Positions 10,221 through 19,665 of a DNA stretch of 64,000 nt are shown here, in pieces. The stretch is from Motiliproteus sp. MSK22-1. GTDB taxonomy: Bacteria; Pseudomonadota; Gammaproteobacteria; Pseudomonadales; Balneatricaceae. The DNA lies in NCBI RefSeq assembly GCF_001968815.1, contig NZ_MIEQ01000020.1, positions 1 through 64,000 on the forward strand, in the 5' to 3' direction. Position 1 is the first letter of the stretch, and every line of letters begins with the position of its first letter. Under the pieces are notes generated by a model. It worked only from the letters and a program-made list of their open reading frames with translations. It was not told the origin of the DNA and did not search any database. Both the position numbers and the translations under genes were made by a program.

Positions 10221-11072
10221 ATGCTGTTAACAAACAGTTCAAAGACCACTGTTCCAAAAAATATTATGGCTGATAACCATTTGATAAAGGAACAGCGACG
10301 AAATGCTAATTCACTACGAAGACAGATCCGTGAGGGTACGTTTACTCAGAACACTAGTGGTCTGGCGCCAGGAATGGTTCAAGGGAATCTAGTCGTACTT
10401 CCTCAGAGCTGGGCTGATGAATTTCTTCAGTTTTGTGTAGCTAATCCCACTTCATGCCCCCTTATTGGGCTATCCAAACCAGGATCACCTTTCCTTCCCG
10501 AACTCGGCTCTGATATCGATATACGCTCGGATATTCCTCGATACCAAGTTTATCGTCATGGAGAACTGGTAGACACCGTATCTAATATTTCTGCGTTATG
10601 GACGGATGAGATGGTGGCTTTTGTTCTGGGCTGCTCATTTTCCTTTGAAGAGGCTTTGATCCAATCAGGACTCTCGATACGAAACATTGAGAATGCGCGA
10701 AATGTATCAATGTTTGAGTCTAATATACCCACACAGGGTGGCGGCCGATTCCATGGCAACCTAGTCGTTACCATGAGACCATTTTTAGCTGCTCAAGCCA
10801 TTAGAGCGGTACAGGTAACCACACGTTTTCCAAAAGCTCATGGTGCCCCGGTACACCTCGGTAACCCAGAACTGATAGGAATTTCTGATCTCAGTCAACC
10901 AGACTATGGCGATCCGGTTACTGTACACAGTGACGAAATTCCAGTTTTCTGGCCTTGTGGAGTCACTCCCCAAGTGGCAGTTCGCAATGCTAAACCCCCT
11001 CTATGCATAACCCACGCCCCCGGAAAAATGCTGATCACTGATCGGCTGAACGCAGAGCTCTCAATTTTCTAA
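10221..11072 (+). CDS. DUF1445 / UPF0317 putative hydro-lyase, D-glutamate cyclase-like
   Basis: This 283-residue protein carries the family hallmarks [15 protein letters not shown] (about residues 47-61), [10 protein letters not shown] in the middle and [10 protein letters not shown] near the C terminus. The bacterial family (YcsI) is annotated as putative hydro-lyase; its mammalian homologue DGLUCY converts D-glutamate to 5-oxo-D-proline. AGGAG sits eight bases before the ATG. It is followed after 53 bp by the TRAP solute-binding protein, so it probably acts on the imported acid. The exact reaction here is inference. Confidence 0.85.
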   Translation: MLLTNSSKTTVPKNIMADNHLIKEQRRNANSLRRQIREGTFTQNTSGLAPGMVQGNLVVLPQSWADEFLQFCVANPTSCPLIGLSKPGSPFLPELGSDIDIRSDIPRYQVYRHGELVDTVSNISALWTDEMVAFVLGCSFSFEEALIQSGLSIRNIENARNVSMFESNIPTQGGGRFHGNLVVTMRPFLAAQAIRAVQVTTRFPKAHGAPVHLGNPELIGISDLSQPDYGDPVTVHSDEIPVFWPCGVTPQVAVRNAKPPLCITHAPGKMLITDRLNAELSIF

Positions 11073-11125
11073 TCAAACGCAACCACAACATATTCGTTCT
11101 ACAATAATAAAAGAGGCTGACCCCC

Positions 11126-12181
11126 ATGAATTACTCGCAAACTCTCAAAGCAATTGCGGCAACAGCTTTGCTGACCATTCCTTGCTTCTCAAGTTATGCT
11201 GAAGAACTTCCAGAAACCAAAATATCGGTAGTGGGGACTTGGAGCATGCTTCCCCAGTACAAAAATTTCGAAAAGCCATTTTGGACCGAAGAAGTCAGTA
11301 AAAAAAGCAACGGTGCGATTAAAGCCGACATCAAGGGCTTTAACGAAATGGGCTTGAAAGGCAGCGAGGTTGTTCGACTGATGAAACGGGGTGTCTTGGA
11401 TTTTGGTTCTACCGTTGTAGGTTACCTAGCTGCCGACAGTTCGATGAATGAAGCTATTGACCTGGCAGGATTAAGTCCTGATATCGAAACAGCTCACCGA
11501 GTATCCAACGCTTATAAACCTAATCTCTCCAAATTGTACGAAGAAAGGTATGGCGTCAAACTACTGGGAATATGGCCCTATTCAGCCCAGGTTCTGTTCT
11601 GCAACACACCGTTAAAAGGACTTAAAGACCTATACGGCAAGAAAGTCAGAACGGCTAATCGAACACTGGCAGAGTTTGTTGGAGCATTAGGCGGCACTGG
11701 CGTTACCATGTCCTTTGGTGAAGTTGTCCAGGGCTTACAAAAAGGAGTCGTGGATTGCGCCATTACTGGCTCTATGTCTGGTTATTCAGCCAAATGGCAT
11801 GAGGTATCAACTCACCTATATGCTCTTCCGGTCGGCTGGAGCCATGTTATGCATGGTGTCAGTTTAAAGGCCTGGAATAAGCTCAACCCTGAAGTACGCC
11901 AGTTTATCAGCCAGGAAATTAATGGCCTGGAAGAACGAATTTGGGATGCAGCAGCGAAAGAAACTATTGAAGGCATAAACTGCAATACAGGAACAGGCCC
12001 TTGTTCCTCAGGTCAATCAGCAAACATGACGTTGGTCTCCGTCTCCCAGCAAGACAAAGACGCTTTGGCTCAGATTCTAGAAGACGTTGTATTACCTAGT
12101 TGGGGCGAGCGTTGTGGAACCAGCTGCATTACCGATTGGAATAATACCGTCGGCAAGACCGTAAACAAACGCATCTATTGA
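11126..12181 (+). CDS. dctP: TRAP transporter solute-binding protein, DctP family
   Basis: A 351-residue periplasmic binding protein with a signal peptide (KAIAATALLTIPCFSSYA, cleavage near residue 25). The conserved carboxylate-binding arginine of DctP proteins falls in GKKVRTAN (about Arg175), followed by the GVVDCAITG motif. The C-terminal part holds an unusual cysteine-containing stretch (CNTGTGPCSS and CGTSC). It captures an organic or amino acid and passes it to the DctQM membrane subunits downstream. The symbol is by family; the substrate is unknown. Confidence 0.88.
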   Translation: MNYSQTLKAIAATALLTIPCFSSYAEELPETKISVVGTWSMLPQYKNFEKPFWTEEVSKKSNGAIKADIKGFNEMGLKGSEVVRLMKRGVLDFGSTVVGYLAADSSMNEAIDLAGLSPDIETAHRVSNAYKPNLSKLYEERYGVKLLGIWPYSAQVLFCNTPLKGLKDLYGKKVRTANRTLAEFVGALGGTGVTMSFGEVVQGLQKGVVDCAITGSMSGYSAKWHEVSTHLYALPVGWSHVMHGVSLKAWNKLNPEVRQFISQEINGLEERIWDAAAKETIEGINCNTGTGPCSSGQSANMTLVSVSQQDKDALAQILEDVVLPSWGERCGTSCITDWNNTVGKTVNKRIY

Positions 12182-12190
12182 TCCTGTGCA

Positions 12191-12224
12191 GTGGTGTTAG
12201 ACGCTTAGCTGCGGCTAGCACCGC
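12191..12224 (+). repeat. intercistronic hairpin between dctP and dctQ
   Basis: GTGGTGTTAG (12191-12200) pairs with CTAGCACCGC (12215-12224) over 10 bp, including two G-U pairs, around a 14-base loop. It lies ten bases after the dctP stop with no T-run. Such hairpins often protect the binding-protein mRNA so that it accumulates above the permease message; that role is inferred. Confidence 0.55.
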
Positions 12225-12348
12225 TCTCCCTTAGCAGACTCTGTTGATAATTAGACGCTCTTTAAAAATGAATCCCTTTAGTGTTTCTCAATCACTTTTC
12301 CAATAACTACAGCTCTCAGCCAGTCCGGTTTTAACCTAGGAGATAGCG

Positions 12349-12942
12349 GTGGATAAATTAATAGAATTAGCCGAAAAATACAGTCGCTGGATGGCGTGGG
12401 CTGGGGGAAGCATGGTGTTGGCTTCCGCTTTACTGATTGCAGCAGAGGTCTTTCTGCGAAAGATCCTTAACATATCAATTGGAGGTGCAGATGAATTATC
12501 AGGTTACGCGCTGGGAGTATCCGTGACCTGGGCAATGTCTTTTACCCTGATGCATCGAGCCAATATTCGTATTGATGCGCTTTATCACTCATTACCACCT
12601 CGCCTCTGTGCCTTGCTAGACATACTTTCACTGGCTGCATTGGGAGCATTTGTCGGGTTGATTACCACCTATGCTGCCACTGTGGTTAGCGATACTTATA
12701 CCTACAGCTCCACTGCGAATACACCTTTACAAACACCACTGATAATCCCCCAGGGGTTATGGTTATTTGGCTTTATTGTTTTTCTTTTGATTCTGTCATT
12801 ACTACTGCTAAGAGGCTGTATCGCGCTAATCCGGGGAGACCTCAGCACCATCAATAAGATTTGCGGCGTCAGAACTGTTGAAGAAGACATCGATGAAGAA
12901 GTCTCTGACGACATTCGCGAACTTATCAACAACCGGAGTTAA
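12349..12942 (+). CDS. dctQ: TRAP transporter small permease, DctQ family
   Basis: A 197-residue protein with four hydrophobic segments, typical of DctQ (GSMVLASALLIAAEVFLRK, the LSGYALGVSVTWAMSFTLMH region with following RANIRID, and two later helices). It starts with GTG at 12349, chosen for the AGGAG six bases upstream. The charged C-terminal tail (EEDIDEEVSDD) extends into the cytoplasm. It forms a membrane complex with DctM, whose gene starts six bases after this stop. Confidence 0.9.
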   Translation: MDKLIELAEKYSRWMAWAGGSMVLASALLIAAEVFLRKILNISIGGADELSGYALGVSVTWAMSFTLMHRANIRIDALYHSLPPRLCALLDILSLAALGAFVGLITTYAATVVSDTYTYSSTANTPLQTPLIIPQGLWLFGFIVFLLILSLLLLRGCIALIRGDLSTINKICGVRTVEEDIDEEVSDDIRELINNRS

Positions 12943-12948
12943 TTTAAA

Positions 12949-14232
12949 ATGCTTATTGTCACCCTTAGCCTGCTACTGTTTCTACTAGCGCTCAGTCTCC
13001 CAATTGCTGCGGCTCTTGGAATTCTAGCTGTCACTTTAGATGGGATGTATTCTTTTCTCCCTCTGTATAAAGCAGTTGGAGAAATAACCTGGTCTTCCAC
13101 CACAGACTTCTTATTGGTCGCTATTCCACTGTTTGTTCTACTTGGTGAGATCATGCTTCGATCGGGAGTCGCTGATCGTATGTATGAAGCGCTGGCCAAA
13201 TGGGTTGGCTGGCTTCCAGGAGGGCTGATGCACTCAAATATTGGTGCATGTTCTTTATTTGCCGCAACTTCCGGCTCCAGTGTCGCAACAGCGGCAACCA
13301 TAGGAACAGTTGCCCTGCCTCAAGTGGAAAAACAACAATACAACGAGTCCCTATTCCTCGGAACAATTGCCGCAGGTGGAACCTTGGGGATCCTGATACC
13401 ACCTTCCATCAATATGATTATATACGGAGTACTTACCGACACCTCAGTACCAAAACTCTATTTGGCGGGCATTATCCCAGGCCTGGTACTTGCCGGACTA
13501 TTCATGGCCATAATTATAGCTCTCTGCTTGATCAATCCTGCATATAAAGGACGCCGACAACTGTACTCTTGGTCGGAAAAATGGCAGAGCCTTAAAGCTC
13601 TGGTTGCTCCTTTTGTCATATTCGTTGTTGTTGTCGGATCAATTTACGGAGGCCTTGCAACTCCAACAGAAGCTGCGGCATTAGGTGTTGTTTGTGCACT
13701 AATTATTGCTCAAATTTATAACAGGCTGACCTTGGAAGTTTTACGTGAAGCGATTGAAGGCACCATGAAGACCACCGCTATGGTGATGTTAATCATAATG
13801 GCAGCCTATTTTCTAAACTTTGTACTTTCAGGCATCGGCTTGACGGATCAGCTCAACAACTTTATTGCCGAACTAGGCTGGTCACCGATGCAGACGCTGG
13901 TTGCAGTTGTCATTTTCTATCTACTTTTAGGCTGCTTTATGGAAACCCTGTCAATGATGATAACTACGGTACCGATTATCGCTCCTATTCTAATTCAAAT
14001 GGGATTTGATCCGGTGTGGTTCGGTATCTTGCTAATGGTCTTGTTGGAAACCGCTCTAATAACCCCTCCAATTGGCCTTAACCTGTACGTTGTTCAGGGA
14101 GTACGAACAGGGGGGCCAATCAAGGACGTAGTCAAAGGTGTTATACCGTTTGTGATCGCAATGTTTCTGATGATTGTTTTGATAGTACTTTATCCACAGC
14201 TGGCTACCTGGTTACCCGAACAGGTTCTATAG
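12949..14232 (+). CDS. dctM: TRAP transporter large permease, DctM family
   Basis: A 427-residue multi-spanning protein of the DctM family, the ion-coupled channel of TRAP transporters. Recognisable segments are FPLF-like VAIPLFVLLGEIMLRSG, the ATSGSSVATAATIG loop, GTLGILIPPSI and the LITPPIGLNLYVVQG near the C terminus. It is the last gene of the LysR/DUF1445/TRAP cassette. Coupling ion is not visible from sequence, though sodium is usual for the family. Confidence 0.93.
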   Translation: MLIVTLSLLLFLLALSLPIAAALGILAVTLDGMYSFLPLYKAVGEITWSSTTDFLLVAIPLFVLLGEIMLRSGVADRMYEALAKWVGWLPGGLMHSNIGACSLFAATSGSSVATAATIGTVALPQVEKQQYNESLFLGTIAAGGTLGILIPPSINMIIYGVLTDTSVPKLYLAGIIPGLVLAGLFMAIIIALCLINPAYKGRRQLYSWSEKWQSLKALVAPFVIFVVVVGSIYGGLATPTEAAALGVVCALIIAQIYNRLTLEVLREAIEGTMKTTAMVMLIIMAAYFLNFVLSGIGLTDQLNNFIAELGWSPMQTLVAVVIFYLLLGCFMETLSMMITTVPIIAPILIQMGFDPVWFGILLMVLLETALITPPIGLNLYVVQGVRTGGPIKDVVKGVIPFVIAMFLMIVLIVLYPQLATWLPEQVL

Positions 14233-14285
14233 CAATATAATTACCAGCTTGAAAACCATAGATCTGAATAGACGCTTTAACGCTA

Positions 14286-14317
14286 CTGAACTAATGCAGA
14301 GCAGAGCATTAGTTCAG
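14286..14317. terminator. inverted repeat between dctM and yibQ, possible convergent terminator
   Basis: CTGAACTAATGC and GCATTAGTTCAG form a perfect 12-bp stem with an eight-base loop. It lies at the junction of two convergent genes and overlaps the yibQ stop codon. Neither strand shows a good T-run, so a role in transcription termination is likely from position rather than proven by sequence. Confidence 0.5.
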
Positions 14318-15193
14318 CGGTGAACAAGACTCCGAAGGCTCACAAGGAGATACCGAGCTAAACTGCATAGCTCGCTGTTTCTGTCGCTCATAGTACTCTT
14401 GCAATTGGCGCTCAACGGCTTTTTCTTCTATCAACGCGGAGGCTGTAACCAATCTAATTCCCATTTCATCAAGTTTTGGCAAAGCTGTCTTCAAATATGC
14501 TACGGTTACCGGATAGGGATGTCCGATTGCAACTGCAGCTCCCTCTTTTCGTGCAATGGCAATAGCTTTCTGAAATTGCTGGTCAACAAATGCCGTGGTC
14601 GCTTCGTGATCTAGAAATATATCACGCCGTAAATAAGGTATGCCCTGCTCTCGCGCCACTCGCCAAGCCACAGATTCAGGCGTGGTTCGACTATCGACAA
14701 AAAATAACTGTCGCTCTTTAGCCACTTCCATAACCCACTCCATCTGGGGTCGAAGACGGGTCAACAGACTGCCCATATGGTTGTTAAGCCCAAGCACCCC
14801 CGGAACGGTATCCAGATCATCCTGAAGAACCCTAACAAACTCAGCTCGAGTCAACTTTCGAGTCAATGCTCCTGGCCCAAGAGGGCGATCATGCGTATTT
14901 TCCATGGGAGCGTGCAACATGACCTCTTTCCCCCCCTGAACGGCCAATCGAGCAAGAGCCCCACCGTGAGGACTGTGAGGCAGGACAGCGTAGGTAACAG
15001 GCCCAGGGAGTTCAACCGCAGCACGTCCCTTAATCAGGTTATCACCTACATCATCAATCAAAACAACTAGTGCAGGCTGGGATACCGCGTCTACTTCGGC
15101 AGCTTCCGCTGAGTACAGGAACTGCCAAAGTATCAAAAATACAGTTGCCACAAACACATATATCGAGCGGTCGTTAATCTTCTCTACCTCCAT
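14309..15193 (-). CDS. yibQ: divergent polysaccharide deacetylase family protein (YibQ-like)
   Basis: A 294-residue exported protein: an N-terminal hydrophobic signal (YVFVATVFLILWQFLYSAEA) and a NodB-like fold of the divergent deacetylase (DUF610) family, with VVLIDDVGDN, the HSPHG and MLHAPME segments, and GLNNHMGSLLT. It follows ctpA and envC on the same strand, the usual gpmI-envC-ctpA-yibQ order, so it is probably a periplasmic cell-wall protein. Catalytic activity is not established for the family. No good Shine-Dalgarno precedes the ATG at 15193. Confidence 0.88.
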   Translation of the reverse strand: MEVEKINDRSIYVFVATVFLILWQFLYSAEAAEVDAVSQPALVVLIDDVGDNLIKGRAAVELPGPVTYAVLPHSPHGGALARLAVQGGKEVMLHAPMENTHDRPLGPGALTRKLTRAEFVRVLQDDLDTVPGVLGLNNHMGSLLTRLRPQMEWVMEVAKERQLFFVDSRTTPESVAWRVAREQGIPYLRRDIFLDHEATTAFVDQQFQKAIAIARKEGAAVAIGHPYPVTVAYLKTALPKLDEMGIRLVTASALIEEKAVERQLQEYYERQKQRAMQFSSVSPCEPSESCSPLN

Positions 15194-15292
15194 GAATTAT
15201 GCGCTGTGACAATGCCAAATATTTGGAAAAACAGTTAAGCCTTGTCCTCTTTTCACCAGTACAGGGGTCACAACAACAATGGTAAACAGCTA

Positions 15293-16636
15293 TCAGGTAC
15301 GGGGTAATTCCCCTCGCTGATAGATTGAAATACCCTTAAGCAGATTCAGCGCCTCATTGAGTTGATAATCGGTTGCCAGTAATTTGCTTTCAGCTTCATT
15401 GCTTACCTTGGCTTCTTCAGCTGCTTTTTGGCTGCCATTGCTAAGGTGCCCCTGAAGGTCAGCTTCCTTAACCGTCTGCCTGACAGCAACCTTAGTTACT
15501 TTTGAAGGCTCTACAATGATATCTGGAATAATCCCCTCCGCTTGAATAGATCGGCCAGACGGTGTGAAGTAACGGGCAGTCGTCAGTTTCAATGCACGTT
15601 CGTTAGTCAAAGGCAAAACCGTTTGGACAGAGCCTTTACCAAAACTGCGGGTCCCCATGACCACAGCCCTTTTCTGATCTTGCAATGCCCCCGCAACGAT
15701 TTCCGATGCCGAAGCAGAGCCTCCGTTGATCAGTACAACTACCGGTAGGCCATCACTGGGATCGTTCGCTGTTGCAGAATAGCGCAGTTCAGCCTGCTTG
15801 AGACGCCCCTTGGTGTAAACTATCAGACCATCATCAAGAAATGCATCACTGATTTCGACCGCAGCCTGAAGGACTCCACCAGGGTTATTACGCAAATCCA
15901 GAATAAAGCCCTTCAATTCAGTTTTGTCTTTTAACGCATTAATCGCATCAGTAAGATCTTTACCTGAATCTACTTGGAACTGAGATACCCGAAGATACCC
16001 ATATTGCTCATCTATAAGGCGTTTCTTAACGCTGGTAACCTTAATAATGGCACGAGTAACCGTTATCTCCAGTGGCTGGCTTTCCCCTTCGCGAACAACA
16101 GTAAGCACTATGTCAGTGCCTATTTTTCCGCGCATTAGATTTACCGCGTCATTCAAGTCCATACCCTGGACAGAATGAGTGTCCAGCTTAATGATGACAT
16201 CTCCAGCTTGAATGCCAGCCCTTTGGGCGGGCGTATCATCTATTGGTGCCACGACCCGGACGAAACCATCCTCCATTCCGACTTCAATTCCCAACCCTCC
16301 AAACTCACCGCTGGTGCTAACCCGTAAGTCTTTAAATGCTCTGGGATCAAGATAATTAGAATGAGGATCAAGTCCTGACAACATCCCTTTAATAGCGTTC
16401 TCCAGTAATTCCGAATCATCCACCGGCTCGACATAAGCAGTTTTTACCCGATCAAAAATCTCGGTAAAAGTCCTCAATTCCTCTAAGGGTAACGGCTGAA
16501 CTTTTGGTGGCGAAGGAACCTGAACTGCTGACTCACTCTGCTCTGCTTTTGTTGGCTCCGCTGTGTAAGCAGTCCCTGACCAGGCAACGCTCAGACTCAG
16601 CAACACTGGTGCAATAAACTTTATGTGACCCATCAT
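15293..16636 (-). CDS. ctpA: carboxyl-terminal processing peptidase, S41 family
   Basis: A periplasmic serine protease with a signal peptide, a PDZ domain (GGLGIEVGMEDGFVRVVAPI, about residues 110-190) and an S41 core with the Ser/Lys dyad in GGSASASEIV (about 305-315) and SFGKGSVQ (about 332-338). The C-terminal tail is low in complexity. The ATG at 16636 is preferred: AAGGA is about ten bases upstream, while it almost touches the ATG at 16645. It lies 9-18 bp after envC, suggesting they act together in regulated murein hydrolase turnover. Confidence 0.93.
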   Translation of the reverse strand: MMGHIKFIAPVLLSLSVAWSGTAYTAEPTKAEQSESAVQVPSPPKVQPLPLEELRTFTEIFDRVKTAYVEPVDDSELLENAIKGMLSGLDPHSNYLDPRAFKDLRVSTSGEFGGLGIEVGMEDGFVRVVAPIDDTPAQRAGIQAGDVIIKLDTHSVQGMDLNDAVNLMRGKIGTDIVLTVVREGESQPLEITVTRAIIKVTSVKKRLIDEQYGYLRVSQFQVDSGKDLTDAINALKDKTELKGFILDLRNNPGGVLQAAVEISDAFLDDGLIVYTKGRLKQAELRYSATANDPSDGLPVVVLINGGSASASEIVAGALQDQKRAVVMGTRSFGKGSVQTVLPLTNERALKLTTARYFTPSGRSIQAEGIIPDIIVEPSKVTKVAVRQTVKEADLQGHLSNGSQKAAEEAKVSNEAESKLLATDYQLNEALNLLKGISIYQRGELPRT

Positions 16637-16654
16637 CTGTAACATTTCCTTAAC

Positions 16655-17821
16655 TTACCCCTGACTCCGTCGAAGCCAGGGTTTTGGATTATAGGGCTGC
16701 CCTTTATAGCGAATAGCAAAATACAGGCCTGTGCTGGATAGACCACCGCTATCGCCAACTGTTGCAATTTTTTCACTCGTAGAAACCCAGTCTCCAACTT
16801 CCTTGAGCAAACTTTCATTGTGACCATAAAGGCTCATGTACCCATTTCCATGATCTACGATTATCAGCAATCCGAACCCCCTCAGCCAATCAGCAAAGAC
16901 AACCCGTCCATGATGTACCGCTGTCACCTGTCGCCCCATCGGAGCACTGATAAGAATACCTTCGTTTTTTATCCCTTGGTCCGTTCTACTTCCGTAACTG
17001 CGAACCACTCGTCCTTTTGTCGGCCACTTCAACTTACCCTTGAATTGAGAAAACTCTTTGCTCTCCCAGCTCAAATCAATTTTCTTCAAAGTCTGCTGTA
17101 ATTGCTTCAGCACTTGCTGCAACCGTTGCCGATCAGACTTCATACGCTGTAAACGCTTGTCACCTCCGCTGATCTGACGCTTTAATTGTCCAAGGGCTTT
17201 CTTCCTTTGACGTCGACTGGCCTCCAGTTGTTCAGAATTACGTTTCAATTGTGACTGACGCTGCTCCAATTGCTGCTGCCGTGCTGCAATCTCCCTCTCC
17301 ACATCAGTAAGAGAAGCCAATGTCTGTTGATATAGCGCAATAGATTCAATTTTTGATCGGTTCAAGTACTCATAGTAGCGTAAAATTCGAGAAAGACGTT
17401 CGGGGTTCTTTTGATTCAACAATAATTTGATCTGATCCTGGCGACCCATTCGGTAAGCCGCTAACAACTGTTTTCGAAGGATTTCTGCCTGTTCGACTTG
17501 TGCCTCCTTTAAACGATTCTGCTCCTCAGCCAGTGCTTTCAGTTGCTTCTGGCCTTCACTGATCTGCTGCTGATTGACTCGAATCGCCTGACTCAATTTT
17601 CCTGCTTTCTTTTCTGACCCTCTGAGCGCAGTTTGCAGGCTTTTACTCTCTCCTTTGAATTCTTTTAATTGAGTTTCAAGCTTTCGAATATTCTTCTGCA
17701 ACTGACGGACTTTCTTTTCAGTCACGGCTGAATCAGCCCCCAGACTAACTGACGGCAGCCCGACAAATGTAAGGAAGAAAATAAGATAGCAAAGAGGAAA
17801 GGATAAAATGAAATTGTTCAA
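16655..17821 (-). CDS. envC: murein hydrolase activator EnvC
   Basis: A 388-residue periplasmic protein with a signal peptide, a long coiled coil (about residues 30-250, rich in Q, K and L heptads) and a C-terminal LytM/M23 domain (about 270-385). The zinc ligands of active M23 enzymes are replaced: the region usually holding HxGxD reads NEGILIS, and the final HxH-type site reads GLYFAI. That matches EnvC, which activates amidases at the division site rather than cutting peptidoglycan. It is followed closely by ctpA and preceded by gpmI, a conserved order. Confidence 0.92.
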   Translation of the reverse strand: MNNFILSFPLCYLIFFLTFVGLPSVSLGADSAVTEKKVRQLQKNIRKLETQLKEFKGESKSLQTALRGSEKKAGKLSQAIRVNQQQISEGQKQLKALAEEQNRLKEAQVEQAEILRKQLLAAYRMGRQDQIKLLLNQKNPERLSRILRYYEYLNRSKIESIALYQQTLASLTDVEREIAARQQQLEQRQSQLKRNSEQLEASRRQRKKALGQLKRQISGGDKRLQRMKSDRQRLQQVLKQLQQTLKKIDLSWESKEFSQFKGKLKWPTKGRVVRSYGSRTDQGIKNEGILISAPMGRQVTAVHHGRVVFADWLRGFGLLIIVDHGNGYMSLYGHNESLLKEVGDWVSTSEKIATVGDSGGLSSTGLYFAIRYKGQPYNPKPWLRRSQG

Positions 17822-17845
17822 CGAGATAAGCTCAATCTCTCGAAT

Positions 17846-17886
17846 AAAAAGCCGGATAGGCCCTGACTATAAACCAGGACTATCCG
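17846..17886 (-). terminator. intrinsic terminator after gpmI
   Basis: On the minus strand CGGATAG and CTATCCG pair around a second small CCTG/CAGG stem, followed by GGC and five T (A-run at 17846-17850). It ends gpmI transcription about 65 bp after its stop. The T-run finishes only about 25 bp before the envC start, so the envC promoter must overlap it or envC depends on read-through. Confidence 0.75.
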
Positions 17887-17949
17887 ATTTGTATACTTAT
17901 CTGCCAATACTGTTGTTAACTAACACAACAGCTGCCACCATCCAATTGT

Positions 17950-19491
17950 TTAGCGGATAAGCGAATGGCCGCTCATCTCTGCCGGCTTTTCAAGCTGCAT
18001 CAACTGCAATAAGGTCGGCGCCAAGTCTGCCAGGCTACCATCCTTGAGTGCCAGTTCACGAGGTCCAGAGTAAATCAAACCAACCGGCCATAGAGTATGT
18101 GCAGTATGGGCTTGTCCGGTAGAGGGGTCACTCATTAACTCAACGTTGCCGTGATCAGCAGTAATTAGCATCTGCCCACCCACGGCCTGCAAAGCTTCTT
18201 GTACACGCCCCAGGCACTGATCGACCGCTTCTACTGCTTTCACGGCAGCATCAAACTTGCCGGTATGGCCAACCATATCCGGGTTGGCATAATTACAAAC
18301 AATCAGCTCATACTTGTTGGAAGCTATTGCCGCAACCAACTTATCAGTCAGCTCTGGCGCGCTCATTTCCGGTTTAAGGTCGTAGGTCGCAACATCCGGC
18401 GAAGGTACCAAGATACGATCTTCACCTGGATACTGCTCTTCCCGACCACCGTTGAAGAAAAAGGTCACATGAGCATATTTCTCAGTTTCAGCAATGCGCA
18501 ACTGAGTCTTCCCAAGAGACGACATATACTCGCCCAGACCATTACTGATGGTTTCAGGTGGATAAGCACAGGCCGTGTCGATATCTGCAGAATATTCGGT
18601 CATCATGACATAACCAGCCAACTGCAGTTCACGCTCACGCTCAAACCCGTTAAAGTTGGAATCAACAAAAGCGCGGGTAATTTCACGAGCCCGATCTGGA
18701 CGAAAGTTAGCACAGATGACAACATCTCCGTCATTGATAACCCCCTTCGGATGACCATCAGCATCTGTAATAACAGTCGCTTGCACAAACTCGTCATTCT
18801 CATTACGTTGATAGGCGTCTGCAAGCGCGTCAGAAGCTGATAGACTGGAAAACTTTCCTTTTCCCCGTGTCATCGCATCATAGGCCTGCTGCACTCGATC
18901 CCAGCGGTTATCACGATCCATCGCAAAGTAACGTCCGGTAATTGTTGCTATAACTCCGGTTCCCAGCCTATCAAGTTTTGCCTCCATTGCTTCAATAGAA
19001 GGTAAAGCGCTGCGAGGAGGCATATCCCGACCATCCAGAATGGCGTGAACGCAGATTGACTTGGCCCCACGCTTAGCGGCCATCTCGCACAGGGCCTGAA
19101 TATGTTCCTCATGACTGTGTACTCCCCCAGGAGATAACAGACCAAAAAGATGGACAGCTTTGCCCTGACTGATTGCCCGATCAAGGTTTTCTACCAGCAC
19201 CGGGTTGGAAAAAAAGTCACCTTCCTCAATCGCTTTGGAGATACGCGTGAAATTTTGATAAACGGTACGTCCCGCTCCCATATTCATATGGCCCACTTCA
19301 GAATTACCCATCTGGCCTTCTGGTAGCCCGACAGCCATACCAGATGTTGCGATCATTGAGTGGGGGGACTTATCCCATAACTTATCCCAAACAGGTGTAT
19401 GGGCAGCAGCAATGGCATTATCCTTAGCACTTTCGTTGAATCCCCAACCATCGAGAATAATTAGAGCAGTAGGTGTATTAACTTGAGACAT
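17950..19491 (-). CDS. gpmI: 2,3-bisphosphoglycerate-independent phosphoglycerate mutase
   Basis: GpmI interconverts 3- and 2-phosphoglycerate in glycolysis using two manganese ions and a phosphoserine intermediate. The 513-residue protein has the metal-binding [10 protein letters not shown] at the start, the catalytic serine in [10 protein letters not shown] (about Ser64), [11 protein letters not shown], and late TADHGNVE and AHTAHT metal sites. The length is normal. It starts divergently from the rhodanese-grxC-secB cluster, with the two-gene unknown unit in between; in enterics gpmM and yibN are direct neighbours. Confidence 0.97.
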   Translation of the reverse strand: MSQVNTPTALIILDGWGFNESAKDNAIAAAHTPVWDKLWDKSPHSMIATSGMAVGLPEGQMGNSEVGHMNMGAGRTVYQNFTRISKAIEEGDFFSNPVLVENLDRAISQGKAVHLFGLLSPGGVHSHEEHIQALCEMAAKRGAKSICVHAILDGRDMPPRSALPSIEAMEAKLDRLGTGVIATITGRYFAMDRDNRWDRVQQAYDAMTRGKGKFSSLSASDALADAYQRNENDEFVQATVITDADGHPKGVINDGDVVICANFRPDRAREITRAFVDSNFNGFERERELQLAGYVMMTEYSADIDTACAYPPETISNGLGEYMSSLGKTQLRIAETEKYAHVTFFFNGGREEQYPGEDRILVPSPDVATYDLKPEMSAPELTDKLVAAIASNKYELIVCNYANPDMVGHTGKFDAAVKAVEAVDQCLGRVQEALQAVGGQMLITADHGNVELMSDPSTGQAHTAHTLWPVGLIYSGPRELALKDGSLADLAPTLLQLMQLEKPAEMSGHSLIR

Positions 19492-19665
19492 CGTAGCGGT
19501 AGGTCCTGATGGATTAGCAAGAGTCGATCAAAGAAAGCGCTATTTTACTTGTCCTCTGTCTGGACTACCAGTTTCACTGACAGCATGCCACCAAACAACC
19601 CCAGCACTCAGAATATTAAGCTCTGCCAGCCCCTCAACAGAGCTGATTAGCAGCACCCGGCCCCT

